From Madurella fahalii (taxonomy: Eukaryota > Ascomycota > Sordariomycetes > Sordariales), in the NCBI GenBank assembly GCA_029876055.1, contig CM056874.1, forward strand, positions 4,402,001 to 4,466,000: 64,000 nt of DNA, given 5' to 3'. The position numbers and the translations under genes are program-made. How positions within the stretch are numbered: the first letter of the stretch is position 1; each line of letters starts with the position of its first letter. This document shows positions 1 through 11,041 of the stretch, in pieces. Below the pieces are notes generated by a model. The model had not been told where the DNA came from. It did no database searches and was given only the letters and a program-made list of their open reading frames with translations.

Positions 1-1237
1 AGCTTGCTTAAGAGTAAGGTATAGACATTTAACATAATGACTTAGAAAATGGTGTACTGAGTAGCCTGATGGAAGTTGGAAAAACTGTTACGTTAGTGTA
101 AGTTTATCACGTGGCCGAATTTGCAGTATCCTTTATTTTGTCAACCGCTTGTCTGTTAGCAGGGTTAGTCACGGCTGCACGTGGCTCGTTATTTTGCCAA
201 CCGCTTGCTTGCATAGATCAACACGGTCCTATCGCCGTCCAAGGGCTCCAGCACCTCCGGGCCTCCCTTCCCGCTTTGATCACACCACTACGGTGACCGG
301 GCGTTACGACTTTATACTTCCTCTTGGTGACTGGAACGCCTTAGTTGGAATCGCTTCTTTTGCGACTCTCGACGCTTTCCGACATCCGATTAGCTGAGTT
401 GCTGCCCTGTGCTTTGTTTACACTGGGGTTGTTTACTAGACTTGCATTGGCACTTCCATCGACCTTCATTCCTTGAAAGAGTTGCGGACGGCGTGTCTAA
501 TATAATGTCTCATCTCCGTCTTGCTTGCGACACATTGGGTAGGCCTGAAGGGCTAGGGTATGCATTGTCCAAGCCGAAGCCGAAGCTGAGCGAGCATTCT
601 TTGAGAAGGGTATGGTCGGACAACTGTACTTCTTCAGATAAGTATAAGCCTGCCGTCTGCTTGCCGTTACTTGGGCTAATCGCGGTTCCTTTGTTTATGG
701 GGTTACTGGACGAGCTGAAGGCATGGAAGAAACGGAGGAGAGAAAAGGTAGATCAGACAGCAAAGGAGGAGCAATGTCAGTGTATAATGGCGATTAGCAG
801 AGTTTGGGATGATACGGACGGCGTTGTGGGCAATGGCTTGCCTCAGCATCCATTGTAGGCGCATTCCATGAAGGGGATAGACCCCAAAGTAAAAAAAATA
901 AGAGCTCATGGTTTGGATGCTGATGCCCGGACTTTGCCGCGGTTGTGTTTATCGGCCGCATACACACTGTCCAATGCCGTCTCGCGGCGCCAAGCATCCA
1001 GACAAGTCGGTGTGAACGTGGCTTCCCGACAAACATCACATTGACTACGCCGAGAAGTAACTTATCGGCGACCCGTTGAACAGACAGCCGCACCGGTGGT
1101 GCCTCAGGCACCAGTCTAAACAGTGATCAGCCACGATACCAAGACTGGGGGTCCGGATGGCCGAAAGCTGCCCGTTCAGCATCGGGGCAGCTTGCTTCCT
1201 TGCCTCGCCTTGACTTGACACTGTCAGTTTGTCCAGC
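1..1237. other. Intergenic, no recognisable gene
   Basis: I see no gene here. Open frames are short and lack family motifs. A 20-nt stretch around a TTATTTTG.CAACCGCTTG core occurs at about 132-151 and again at about 190-209, a weak direct repeat. Confidence 0.5.
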
Positions 1238-2157
1238 ATGGACGTCCTATGCTGCTTTTAGTTGCTCCTTGCAGCTTTTATCGCCGGATCGGCCCAGTCC
1301 CCAGCCCAGACCTCCACGCCGACCGGAGACCCACTACCAACCGATGCCATCCCTGGTCCCGCCGCAAACGCATCTACTGGCCCGGCAGAACGGGCTGGAC
1401 TTTGTCGGATATGGTTTCATCAATGGAGCGTGTGAGTCGACCCGTCTTGGTTTTGGGATAACATGGAGGGACGCCGACTGATTGCTCCGAACAAAACACC
1501 AGGGCAGCCTCAATCTTGCTCGTCCGGACTGTCGTACATGACCGTGGCCAACTACGCCTGCTGCGCTGCCAACGGGTTCTGCGTATACTTTACGACGTGC
1601 GCGGCGGGGATTGTCTATGGCCCAGTGACGGCGGTGGATTGGTGCGTTGCCTCTCCAACGGGGTGTCTCTGTTTAGCTGTGCTAATAACCAAGGATAAAA
1701 TGCCGTCGTGTTTGGCGGGCATTGCTACACCATGTACGTTGTTGCCGAAGGTGCCAGAGAAGTCGCGACGGTGTATGACTGCCATACGGCACTGAGCTCG
1801 GCGACGCTGTATCGGAATACGGCGGATGCGCGTAAGTCCACTTACATGTACAATTGACATTTGAGAGAGCAGCCAGCTGACGAGACCGGAACAGAAGCTG
1901 TTGTGGAAAGCACTGCCACCACTACCGGCACGAGAGCAATAACAACTAAGACGACCACCGATGGTGGCGGTGGCGGCGGGCCTCCATCAAGCACAAACTC
2001 GGGGGACGGCTTGAGCGCCGAGGCCAAGATCGGACTCGGCGTCGGGCTGGCCACGGGGATCCCTACCATTCTGATCGCGCTGCTGACGTGGTGTTGTCCG
2101 AGAGCGAGGCAGCAGGAGAGGTTGGCGCAGTTTTTCTACCCGGGTTGTTTCGCTTAG
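1238..2157 (+). pseudogene. Decayed single-pass membrane protein, Cys-rich ectodomain
   Basis: The pieces of one gene lie in order but in different frames. ATG at 1238 opens a signal-peptide-like segment (MDVLCCF, stop, LLLAAFIAGSAQ) interrupted by TAG after residue 7. A Cys-rich ectodomain follows in two or three frames (GLDFVGYGFINGAC, then SCSSGLSYMTV, then VFGGHCYTMYVV), with a TAA at about 1696 where CAA would read through. A normal intron (GTAAGT at about 1834, ending GAGAGAGCAG near 1872) leads to a Thr/Gly linker, a transmembrane segment (KIGLGVGLATGIPTILIALL) and a short WCC tail. This is the architecture of fungal one-TM cell-wall or sensor-like proteins. The specific family is not recognised. 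Two or more stops and frame changes make a functional product unlikely. Confidence 0.55.
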
Positions 2158-2302
2158 GTGGGTGGCTAGAGAGGCGTTTAGCTATGAAGCCTTAATCTAT
2201 GTACCCACTGTTTCGGACAGGGGCCGAGGCGCGTAGCTCACACTCCAGAGTTGCGTGTGGGACGGCCACTCAGCCCTCCGGAAGACAACCCGGCTGGCGT
2301 CG

Positions 2303-4410
2303 CATTACCCCAACCTCAGCGGCTTCTTCCGGCATGTACTCCAAATCAAAAGCACTGATATCACTTCCATTGTGTTGGAGACTGCCAAAATACCACCAGT
2401 AACGAACTGAGCTATATCGCAACGCTCCTCGGGGCGATATCGACTGCGCTCAAGGACGACCCCAGCAACGCAAATAACGCCAGCCTTGAGCGAGTTAACG
2501 TCAATGAAGGTATTTCCGATCAAGCTCGGATGTACTTTGGGGCAGCTTCGACGAGCTCCGGAGCTGCTCGTCAGGCGATGTGTGGTTCATTGTGGACCGG
2601 CCGCATCTCTGCCAGAGCTTCCAAGGACTCACTCACCTCCTCGCATTCGACCCCCAGCAGACTCACGGCGTGTCTGACTTCTTGGATTTCTTGCGTCTTG
2701 AGGATAGGTTCCTTTCCGTCGCCGCGGCCGGATCGGTTGACGTGAGCGGCGTCACGCGGAAGCATCGTGGGTACTTGAACGCTCTGAGATCAAAAGCGCA
2801 CATTATCGCGAGGTAAGTAGGCAATGCAGAAAGGGGAACTTTCATCTTTTTCGCGGTTTTGTGCTGAATACAGTCTTCCTACGTTCAGCATCGCCAAAGG
2901 TTCAATACATGACAGACAGTACGAAATCTTTCGCGCTATCAGGTCAGCAGACGTGTTCGAGGCGGCACAAGTCATCGTCCAATGGTCAGCCAGGTTTCCC
3001 GACGGTTCCGAGATCTGCGGTAGAGTTGTCTCCGGGCGGGTAAAGATCGTCTACGAAAACTCCCAAATATCTCGCCAAGGAGTACCTCGACAGCCTTTGC
3101 CCGCCCCTCGAGCTCACCGAAGAGATGACCGTACTCTTGCGAATTCGCGGGACCGGCAGGGCCTTACTTCCCCAGCAAGTCCTCATGGAGTCGAACGTAG
3201 CGGTTTTGATCTCGTGCTGGAAGGCCAGGGCATCCTTGTGCGAATCTTTGAAGAAACAGAGTCCGCCGTAGTCGGGCAAGCCTCAACGGATATCGATAAC
3301 GGCGGACTCTTACCTCACCACGAGCGGGAACTCGGCCAGGCGGCACAAGACAAGATGAGGTTGTTCCTTGCCGAGATTGAACACCTGAAGTCGATCGAGG
3401 GCTTAATGGACCGTTCTTGGATGGCCACGCAGACAGACCGTCTATTCTCTCGGATCTGCAGAATCGACGACCAGGACCCGGCTCTCTTCCTTCCCACAGA
3501 AGCGCTGGACAGGTACAGGAGGTGCGGCCTCGGTCTTCCCGACGAAAAGGCCACAGTGGTCGTTCCAGTCATTCCGGGAAAGCAATCTTGACTGGAAGAA
3601 GAGACATCCTGGCACCGACATCTTGTTCGAGGCATTATATCTTCCAAGGACCTAGACGGTCTTTGTCTCTTCCAAGAACGTCCATAATGTCACCGAAGAG
3701 ATTGCCTTCCTAGGGGAGTATGCAGTACGCGAGGCAGCCATTCTTCTTCTTATCTCCACCACTGACAAAGCCAGACTATGACCGCATATAGTTCTCTCGA
3801 CTGCTCGAGCTTCAGCTAGGGGAGGCGATCGCCCACGGTCCACCGGACCAGTGTCCTTCGAACAAAGGCGGGCCATTCGTTCTACGAGAGAACAGACGAG
3901 TGTGCCTCGGCGTTTACGATCGACGATGAAAGTGGCCGTTTCGCGCAGATGCTACTGCGCCACGGTTATCAGAAGGCCTCGCGCTGGAAAAGGCGGGCAA
4001 AATTTCACATTGACGTCGTGGCAACAGAGGGTGGTTTGGATGATGCGGAGTTCTATCTTCATACTAAGCAGCTCAAAAAGGTGAAGGCCACTGACTTTAG
4101 TTGCTGTTATTTCCGTCGTCTCATATCGATGTAAACCTTTCCTGGGCCACTAGGCTAACTGTAGCATTACGCGATTAGGCACAATTTTATTCTCATCGCA
4201 ACAGATCATGGACGCCGCCTCGCCTGGTGTACAGAACGTACCCATCCTGGTGCGTGTCTCTAGCATTTACGAGAAACCCGAAATGTCCCTCTTCGTTGAC
4301 CCTTGGAGTATGGTGGCCGATGGCACGGCCTTGCTCCTGAACGGGGCGCATTACGGCTTCAAGTTGCCGGCGGAGCCCCCCCGCATATCGATGTCGGTAA
4401 GATCTTGACG
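2303..4410 (+). pseudogene. Decayed large fungal protein with DUF3883-like tail
   Basis: Fragments of one long protein appear in order on the plus strand: a helical segment (GFFRHVLQIKSTDITS), LLAFDPQQTHGVSDFLDFL with LEDRFLS, then a consensus intron (about 2813-2873, GTAAGT, branch GTGCTGAAT) joining RSKAHIIA to SLPTFSIAKGS. After a 1-nt frame change near 3055 come KTPKYLAKEYLDSLCPPLEL, then KKRHPGTDILFEALYLPRT with an in-frame TAG, then EEIAFLGEYAVREAA. The end reads KFHIDVVATEGGLDDAEFYL, which resembles DUF3883, and VPILVRVSSIYEKPEMSLFV, probably after an intron of about 120 nt. The order recalls the C-terminal half of fungal NO VEIN/sacsin-type HSP90-like ATPase proteins, but no ATPase domain is visible. 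Several stops and frame changes indicate a pseudogene. The family name is tentative. Confidence 0.5.
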
Positions 4411-4533
4411 CAGACAACACCACCCAACCAGGGGGGTTACAAGTTGGGCATTGGATGGGCGCGGAACTTGTTCGGGGGTTGGGGCTTGGGAGGGGGGAGC
4501 CCCTCGCGAGCGTCATCGCTGCGGTCTGTGGTA

Positions 4534-6393
4534 ACCTATGACTACAAACCTTTCGCAGCTTTCGGTAATATTCGACTCGTCATGCTGGCTCCAGGAAGGA
4601 TGGACGAGCTCCTCACGGGAGAAATCATAGAAGTGGCCCTAGATAAGCCGGAATTGAAGTACAGGGCTCTGTCCTACCATTGGAAGGGGGTGAAGGAGAC
4701 CCATGGCCGGACTACAGCGGAAGGATTGATAGGCCTCACCGGATCACTGTACCTCGCCCTCCATGCTCTCCGAGACGCCCGCCACAAGGTGACGCTTTGG
4801 GTCGATGCGATTTGCATCAACCAAGATGACTGCCAGGAGAAAAAGATCCAGATCCGCCTGATGGGCGAAATTTTCGAACGGGCTAAGAACGTTATCGCCT
4901 AGACTAGAGGCGGCACGGAGAGCAGCGACCGGGCTATAGAGGCATTGCTCCAGATACGCACACTTGACCTGAAGCCTTCAATTTGGCCGCCGACGCTCCC
5001 TCCCGTTCCGGCATCATGGGCGGGGAAGAAGTGCCCCAGTAGTGAGGATGTGAGCATGTGGGAGGATATTGCGCTCCTTTTCGAACGGCTGTGGTTCAGT
5101 AGAGTTTGGATTGTGCAAGAGCTTGCCCTCGCCGCCGAGGTCATCGTCCACTGCGGCCGGTGGAAGCTAAGATGGGACGACGTGTTCGAGGCGCTTCGCA
5201 TCTGCGTCCAGGAGCAGATCAACTTCCTCGAGGACCACCACCCGAGACCAGGACGACGGGTACACGCTGCCGCCTATGCGCTCGGAATTCTCCGGCAGAC
5301 CTACCGCAGTCCGTACGTCCATATGCGGTACAACCTACTTCAACTCCTCGAGCTTTGCACGTACGCAGAGTCTACCGAGGCTAGAGACAAGCTTTTTGCG
5401 CTCCTTTCTCTAGCGTCCGACGCAGGCGACCCGATGATTGATCCAGACTACGAGTCGCCTCTCGAGGAGGTAATGCTTAGGTACGCCCAAGTGCTTGTGG
5501 AAAGGGGCAGCGCCATCGAGCTGCTGTACAGGGCTGGGATGTCCAAAAGCTCCCTTCCAAAGTGCCCCTCTTGGATTCCCGACTGGACTCGGGACGCCCG
5601 CCCTAGGACGATATCAACGTGGCGCTGCAGAGCGGCAGGGGCTCGCTTCTCTACCGCGGGAGACACTCCAACCCGCGCTCGGGTGGATCCTTGCGACAAA
5701 CTTGTGCTCATAGTTGCGGGGTCGTGGGTTGACTGCATCGAACTAGTTGGCCATAGTGCACGACACGATGTCGACGCGATGAAGTACACCACTGCCTTGT
5801 GGGCGGCTGTAACTACGAACATGTCATCAGGACCGTACCCCACGGGCGAATCTATGAGCGAGGCGAGGCAGCGGCTCCCTATTGGAGACGTAGCCGGGCC
5901 CCACTTGGATCTCCTGACGGATTCCATGTCTACCTACCGCGAACCGATAGACGCACCTTCGCCTCCGGCACAGCCTAACGGCAGCAGCGATGACGGACCC
6001 GAGGCTGAACGGCTCTGGACTTGGGCACTGGGGGATACGACGGGTCCCGAATCAATCCATCAAACCCTGTCCTTCTTTCAACAACCACCCGGGTGCCGGC
6101 ACGGGCTGTGGGACTATAGGCGCACGGCGTCGGCATTCTCTACGCGCCTATCGACAACCCGGTTTTGTGTAACAGGGAGGGGTTATGTAGGCCTCGTACC
6201 GCACGACGCCACTGTCGGAGACTCCATTGTCCTAGTCGACGGCGCTGCAGTACCCTTTGTTGTACGAGGGTGCGGAGATAAGGAGACGTCCAACCTCACA
6301 ACGTTCGTGGGCGAGTGCTACATCCACGGAATTATGCACGGAGAGGCACTAGGATTCGAGGACGCGATGGCGGGTGAAATTTACTTCGTATAG
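4534..6393 (+). pseudogene. HET-domain (heterokaryon incompatibility) gene with one premature stop
   Basis: One continuous frame carries all three HET blocks: the first around YRALSYHW, the second LWVDAICINQDD followed by KKIQIRLMGEIFERAKNVIA, the third WFSRVWIVQELALAAEVIVHC. The frame is interrupted only by TAG at 4900-4902, where HET proteins have Trp of the V-I-x-W-L-G motif. TGG to TAG is a single G-to-A change. After the stop the frame runs 497 codons to 6393, with a typical variable C-terminal region. The true start is unclear: the first in-frame ATG is at 4582, but homology begins a little upstream, so a short upstream exon may be missing. HET proteins act in non-self recognition and cell death on hyphal fusion. 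With the stop, only the first third would be made. Confidence 0.75.
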
Positions 6394-7099
6394 CACGCCA
6401 CTTACTACCGGAAGGATCTCGCCTGCCTACGCCCGAATTATTGGCGAACGCGTGGAATTGTACTAATAGTGGCGGATCGGCCCTGCGGAGCAAGGCACGA
6501 CTCGCCCCTTCAAAACGGTGGCTAAGGGCTTGAAACGCCATTCGCAACTTGTGCTAGACCGTCTACACGAAACTAGAGCACTCCTACATTGCAGACACTC
6601 GATCACTAGGGGCCATCCCCCGCAGAGAGGAGAATTCTCCATGCTTGTTGAAGGCTTGGGGTGGTGCACCAGAAGTGAAAAGAAGGGTGCAATTGTATGG
6701 ACGGATGGATATCTTAACTTGGAGATTGGCGGAGCCTATGTGGAAGTGTATCACTCTGGCTTGAGGCAGCGTTGATTGAGTGGAATTGGGATACTGCCAG
6801 AACATGCTGGGGGCCGGCGTCTAGGTGCTTAGGAGTTCAGGGCCTGTCACCGCTATGGATCATTTTGCAGGGTCAATAACCGGTATAAGATGCTTATTGC
6901 CAGCACTGGGTGATACGATCAGACGCATGAAGTGGATTGGTGTTGGCAAACAACAGACTTTGACATGACCTTGGATTAAGATTGACAGCTTTAGACTAAT
7001 AAACGCGCAGTAACTTCAGCGTCATCCGACATAGGGGTATCTCAATTAACTTACCACCAATTCTTGCCGAAATCCCGCGACAAGCAAGCGAAGCCGAAC
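6394..7099. other. Intergenic
   Basis: This is downstream sequence of the broken HET gene and of the minus-strand ankyrin gene (convergent ends). I see no gene or repeat. Confidence 0.5.
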
Positions 7100-8674
7100 T
7101 TAGTGCTTGGGGTTGAACCACACCATGATCTCGTGGTATCCCTTTGCAATGGACGCCCAAATCTCGACGAGGATCTTCCCAACCTGCCGCGGTGCGTACC
7201 TGGCGAGGTACCACAACACCTTTAAAATCGTAATGATCAGCTTCCCCGAGAGCCCGAACAGGCCGAGGATAACCTTGAAGGTAACCTTGGCGGCGTCCCT
7301 AGCGGCCTCCCATACCGCGCGAGGCAGGGTGGCGAAGACGGCGCGGAAGACATCGCAGACCCCGTTCCACACGTCCTTCAGCGTGATGGTCCTGAAGAAG
7401 TCGAGCACGGCCGCCATGGCGGTATGCAGCACCGAGACGACCCTCAAGAACACATGGCTGACGGCCTTGCCCACCCTCTTCAAGCTCTCCCAGATGCACG
7501 CACACACCGTCTTCATCGCGCCGGGGATCCGCTTCACAACCTTCCCCAACCACCCCACCAACCTCTCCACAGCCCCCGGGATCCCCTTCACAGCCGCCCA
7601 CGCCTCCCCCGGCATCTTCTTGGCGCTCTTCCAGACGGCCCTGGCCGCCCGACCCACCCTCCCCGGCAGCTCCTGCACCTGCCTCTTACACCAGCCGCCG
7701 AACCGGTGCTTGTTCTCCCAGCAGAACCTGCACGCCTTGGCCGCTGGCAGCACCACCACCTCCTTGGGGACGCGCCACAGGAGGAACTTTGGCGCGTACC
7801 ACAGCAGGAGCTTGAAGAACCAATAGATCTTGCCGGCCGCCCTGCGCGCCCGGCGCACGGCGGCGGCGTGGTGGGTCTTCCAGCGGCGCCAGGCGCCGCC
7901 GCGGCGGGCTGGGAGGTAGTCGACGACGTGGCGGTGGGCGGCGTCGGCGGCGAGGCGCAGGGCAAGCTGGCCGTCCGGGGCGACGGCGGCGTCGTCGGCG
8001 CCGAGGTCCTCAACCAGCAGCCTGACCAGGGCCAGGTTCCCACGCGCGGCCGCCACCATGAGCGGGGTGCGCGGGGCGGCGCCGGGCGGGGGGCCGCCGT
8101 GGGCGCCGTAGCCGTCGACGCGGGCGCCCAGCCCCGCCAGCGTGCACACCATGGCGCCGCTGCCGGCCTCGACGGCGGCGATGAGCGGGGTGCGGCCCGC
8201 GAAGTCGGGCACGTCCGGCGACACCAGCCCCCGCGACACGAACAGCGTCACCGCCTCGGTGTTGTTGGCCGCGATGGCGGCGAAGAAGCAGCGGATGATG
8301 TGCAATTGCGTCGTGTAGAGCGCCTTCTTCTCCGTGGCGGATAGCCTCGGGTCCGAGGCGTAGCCCGCGTCGTAGCCCGCGGCCGACTGGACCGTCCCGC
8401 GTGGGGCCGAGGACGGGCTACAGATTGGGTAGAAGGCCGGGGGACACTGCGTGAGGGGGAGTTGGAGGCGGGCGGAGAGAGCCGGGAGGGTGTCGAGCCA
8501 GGTAATGAGGCTGCTTCTGTCGGTTTCGGTGTAGGCGGGGACCGAGTCGTCGTCGCCGTCGTTAGTGTTGCGGAAGGGGTTCTGGCCAAGGATGGCCGGC
8601 CAGGTGTCGACGTGTACTCTCTCGCCAGCTTGTTTAGCCATGGTGGATCCCTTGTGTAAGCTTGCGTCGGCCAT
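7100..8674 (-). CDS. Ankyrin-repeat protein with long amphipathic C-terminal half
   Basis: Single-exon, 524 aa. The ATG at 8674 is used; a second ATG at 8641 is possible. Residues about 1-120 are low complexity. Residues about 125-255 hold roughly three ankyrin repeats (GRTPLIAAVEAGSGAMV, APRTPLMVAAARGNLALVRL, GQLALRLAADAAHRHVVDYL). The second half, about 270-524, is unusual: Trp/Lys/Val-rich helices broken by recurring Pro-Gly or Ala-Pro turns (LPGRVGRAARAVWKSAKKMP, IPGAVERLVGWLGKVVKR, IPGAMKTVCACIWESLKR, APRQVGKILVEIWASIAK). Spacing and charge suggest amphipathic, membrane-surface-binding helices rather than classical transmembrane spans. I know of no function for this arrangement. GC content is very high across 7600-8300, producing a long open frame on the other strand. 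Confidence 0.75.
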   Translation of the reverse strand: MADASLHKGSTMAKQAGERVHVDTWPAILGQNPFRNTNDGDDDSVPAYTETDRSSLITWLDTLPALSARLQLPLTQCPPAFYPICSPSSAPRGTVQSAAGYDAGYASDPRLSATEKKALYTTQLHIIRCFFAAIAANNTEAVTLFVSRGLVSPDVPDFAGRTPLIAAVEAGSGAMVCTLAGLGARVDGYGAHGGPPPGAAPRTPLMVAAARGNLALVRLLVEDLGADDAAVAPDGQLALRLAADAAHRHVVDYLPARRGGAWRRWKTHHAAAVRRARRAAGKIYWFFKLLLWYAPKFLLWRVPKEVVVLPAAKACRFCWENKHRFGGWCKRQVQELPGRVGRAARAVWKSAKKMPGEAWAAVKGIPGAVERLVGWLGKVVKRIPGAMKTVCACIWESLKRVGKAVSHVFLRVVSVLHTAMAAVLDFFRTITLKDVWNGVCDVFRAVFATLPRAVWEAARDAAKVTFKVILGLFGLSGKLIITILKVLWYLARYAPRQVGKILVEIWASIAKGYHEIMVWFNPKH

Positions 8675-9605
8675 GATTGTCGACCCAAATCGAAGGACGC
8701 GATTTATGAGGATGTCGTGTACGGTCTGGGAACCGGGAAGATGCTTCCTTACTTATCAACGACGAAGGCGAGGCCGCACACGCCTTGGTAGCGGCTCTTG
8801 GCGCGCAATCAAACTCGCAGTAAAGTGCCTCGGGAGTTACTTAGAATGTGCCCTGACATCCCGTGTACTTGTGAGGTAAAGAGGTGGCTGAGTCCCGTTA
8901 GACTGGTTGGGTACCACTCAATCCGTCTGACTCTGCCACCACAATATTTCAGTCCCTTGCCCGCGCCCAAAGAATGCCTACCGAGCTCACTGCCAGTAAG
9001 AGCAACGGAGCCGAGACTTTGGCTTTCATGTGAAAACTCGCTTCTGATTGCTGTGTTTTTTGTTGACGAGTACTCTTCCGATTTGTGCCTTCATTGCGGG
9101 CTCAGTGCTAGTTGCCATCCTCGCAGCCAGCCAATCACTCAATTTATGTGTCGCCCAGATTTCCCAGGGCGAAATGAGTGCACACCTATGTCGCACCGCT
9201 TGTTGTCGGAATCAGCAATGAATACAGACACGGCTCTGATTCATCTCGCATTGGATCAATCATGGAGGTCTAGCTCCGGTAACGATGAAAGTGACTCTGA
9301 TCTAGGGCTGTCGATCTGGACGTGTTCAATGCTGTTCATGATGAGGGATAAGCTCTGCTGCCAATTCATATTTGCTACCTAGGATACTCATGCAGCGTCG
9401 GACCTTGCCCACTTACTCTTTGAGATGACTTTCAAGTTCACATCTCATTCCAGGCGCCAATTAGTACCCTTCTCAATTGGCCGCGTTGAACCCTACAGGT
9501 CGGCTTCCGCAAAAAACCTTCGAGCTGGACTCATCGACAAAAGCTCTGTCATTCTTGTTTGGCTAACATTCACTGTCTACACCCGACAACCCAGAAGGAG
9601 CAGGC
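8675..9605. other. Intergenic
   Basis: This is the promoter side of the ankyrin gene and the 3' side of the small gene at 9606-9983. A 194-codon open frame at 8798-9382 starts with TTG, has no family signature, and I do not consider it a gene. Confidence 0.4.
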
Positions 9606-9983
9606 CTATTTGTTCATGCCCATCGCCTCTTTCATCTGCTCCATCTTCTGTCCAGCTGTACTCGACATGTTTTTTGCGCCCTCCTGGATCTTGTCGCCCA
9701 TCGTCTGGGCCCCGCTGGAGCTGCTACCCTCAAGACCGCCCTTCTTCATCACGTGAGGCGGCTCACCTTTGGCCTGCGTCGAGTACATCGAGTTGGGTTC
9801 GTGGAGCTATTAGTACAGATTTGTCAACACCAGGTTGTTCATGACAACGGGGTCGGAGCGACGTACGTGCGCCTCCTCCTCGGCGCGGTCAATCAGGTCG
9901 TGGCATTCCTCGGCCGCTTCGTCGGTGTAGCCGGTCTCGTGCTTGGGCACGACATGGTGCGGCGGCTTGGGATGAGTCGGCAT
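9606..9983 (-). CDS. Small spliced conserved-type protein, 96 aa
   Basis: Two exons on the minus strand: 9983-9867 (39 codons, starting MPTHPKPPHHVVPKHE and ending DRAEEEAH) and 9773-9606 (AKGEPPHVMKKGG to KEAMGMNK). The 93-nt intron (9774-9866) has donor GTACGT, a near-perfect branch point TACTAAT and acceptor GCAG, and joins codons in phase 0. The product is hydrophilic, without signal peptide or membrane segment. Its C-terminal half (MGDKIQEGAKNMSSTAGQKM) looks like the LEA- or CsbD-like amphipathic stress peptides common in filamentous fungi. That comparison is by composition and is inference. The clean intron and codon structure are the main evidence that it is real. Confidence 0.7.
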
Positions 9984-11041
9984 GGTGGATGTTTTTTGGT
10001 ATACTGGGTTTGGTCAATATCTGGATAGCTTTACGATGGCTCGGTTAAAGTAGGTTTGGGAACGGGGAATTGAAGGAATCCCCGAAGACCACCAGCAGTT
10101 GTCCCCTTTTAACGTTCGGGTGGTGGTCCTTTGATCTGCTTGCGTCACTGTCGTCATCCTGATCGCTCGATTGGAGTACGAGTCGCGTGCCTTGGACGTC
10201 ACTGGCGGGAAATGCAAGCCTCGGAGGCGGCCGACTACCAATACCCCGCATCCTCTGCAACAAAGATCGTCACGGCTGCGAATGTGTAACGGTCAATCTG
10301 CCCAACATTTGCAAGCCAGGACTTGGTCGTGGCGGCCCAGAGGCCAAACTGAGGCGGACTTGCATTGCCGTGCCGGCTCCTTCGGCCTGGGTTCCTGGAG
10401 GGTGGAAAGCGCCGACGACGTGTAGAACAATTCCAAGACAAGGATCCAGGAATCCGGCGGCTTCTCTGTCATCGAGTTGTTCCTGGCCTACTCCTCACGT
10501 TGGAATCGAGACTACTCCCACCCTCAGTGACTGTCTATCTTCAAGTAAAAATGGATGGCTTCCACACAGCATCCAAGTCATAGCTCCCACCATCATTTGA
10601 GCTATAGATTCATGCGAGCAACTCGCAGAGGAGTTATTTATTTTCATTGAGTAAAGGCGAAGGTGCCGCCAATTTGAAGTTTAAAAGGATGCCGACATCC
10701 TGACACAGGCAGCGTACCTAAGGTCTGGCACTAGCAACTTGATGTAGAACCCACGCACCTATCCTCTAGACCCTAAATCACGCACCATTACAATTTCTAG
10801 TACCCGTTAGGACCTATCAGGATCAGGTAACTAGTCACATCCACCCCTTGTCCCTGGATTGGGCCCTTTAGTTGCTGGGGAGCTTCTTTTAAATATGGCC
10901 ATGTCTGTGTATCCGTAAGTCCAGCCCTCTGCGGCATGAAAGATACCCGGCTACTAGATACTCTCAGATATTTTGATTGATCTAATCTAGCTTTGAGCTA
11001 GCTCGGTCTATAAGTTACTATGCCACCTAGAAACAAACCTG
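9984..11041. other. Intergenic
   Basis: This holds the promoter of the small 96-aa gene and the 3' flank of the GH114 gene. No coding or repeat structure was recognised. Confidence 0.45.

Noticed and set aside
7424..8344. 306-codon plus-strand frame opposite the ankyrin gene
   Set aside because: Low-complexity Arg/Ala/His product typical of an antisense shadow in very GC-rich coding DNA.
8798..9382. 194-codon plus-strand frame
   Set aside because: Begins with TTG, atypical composition and no recognisable family.
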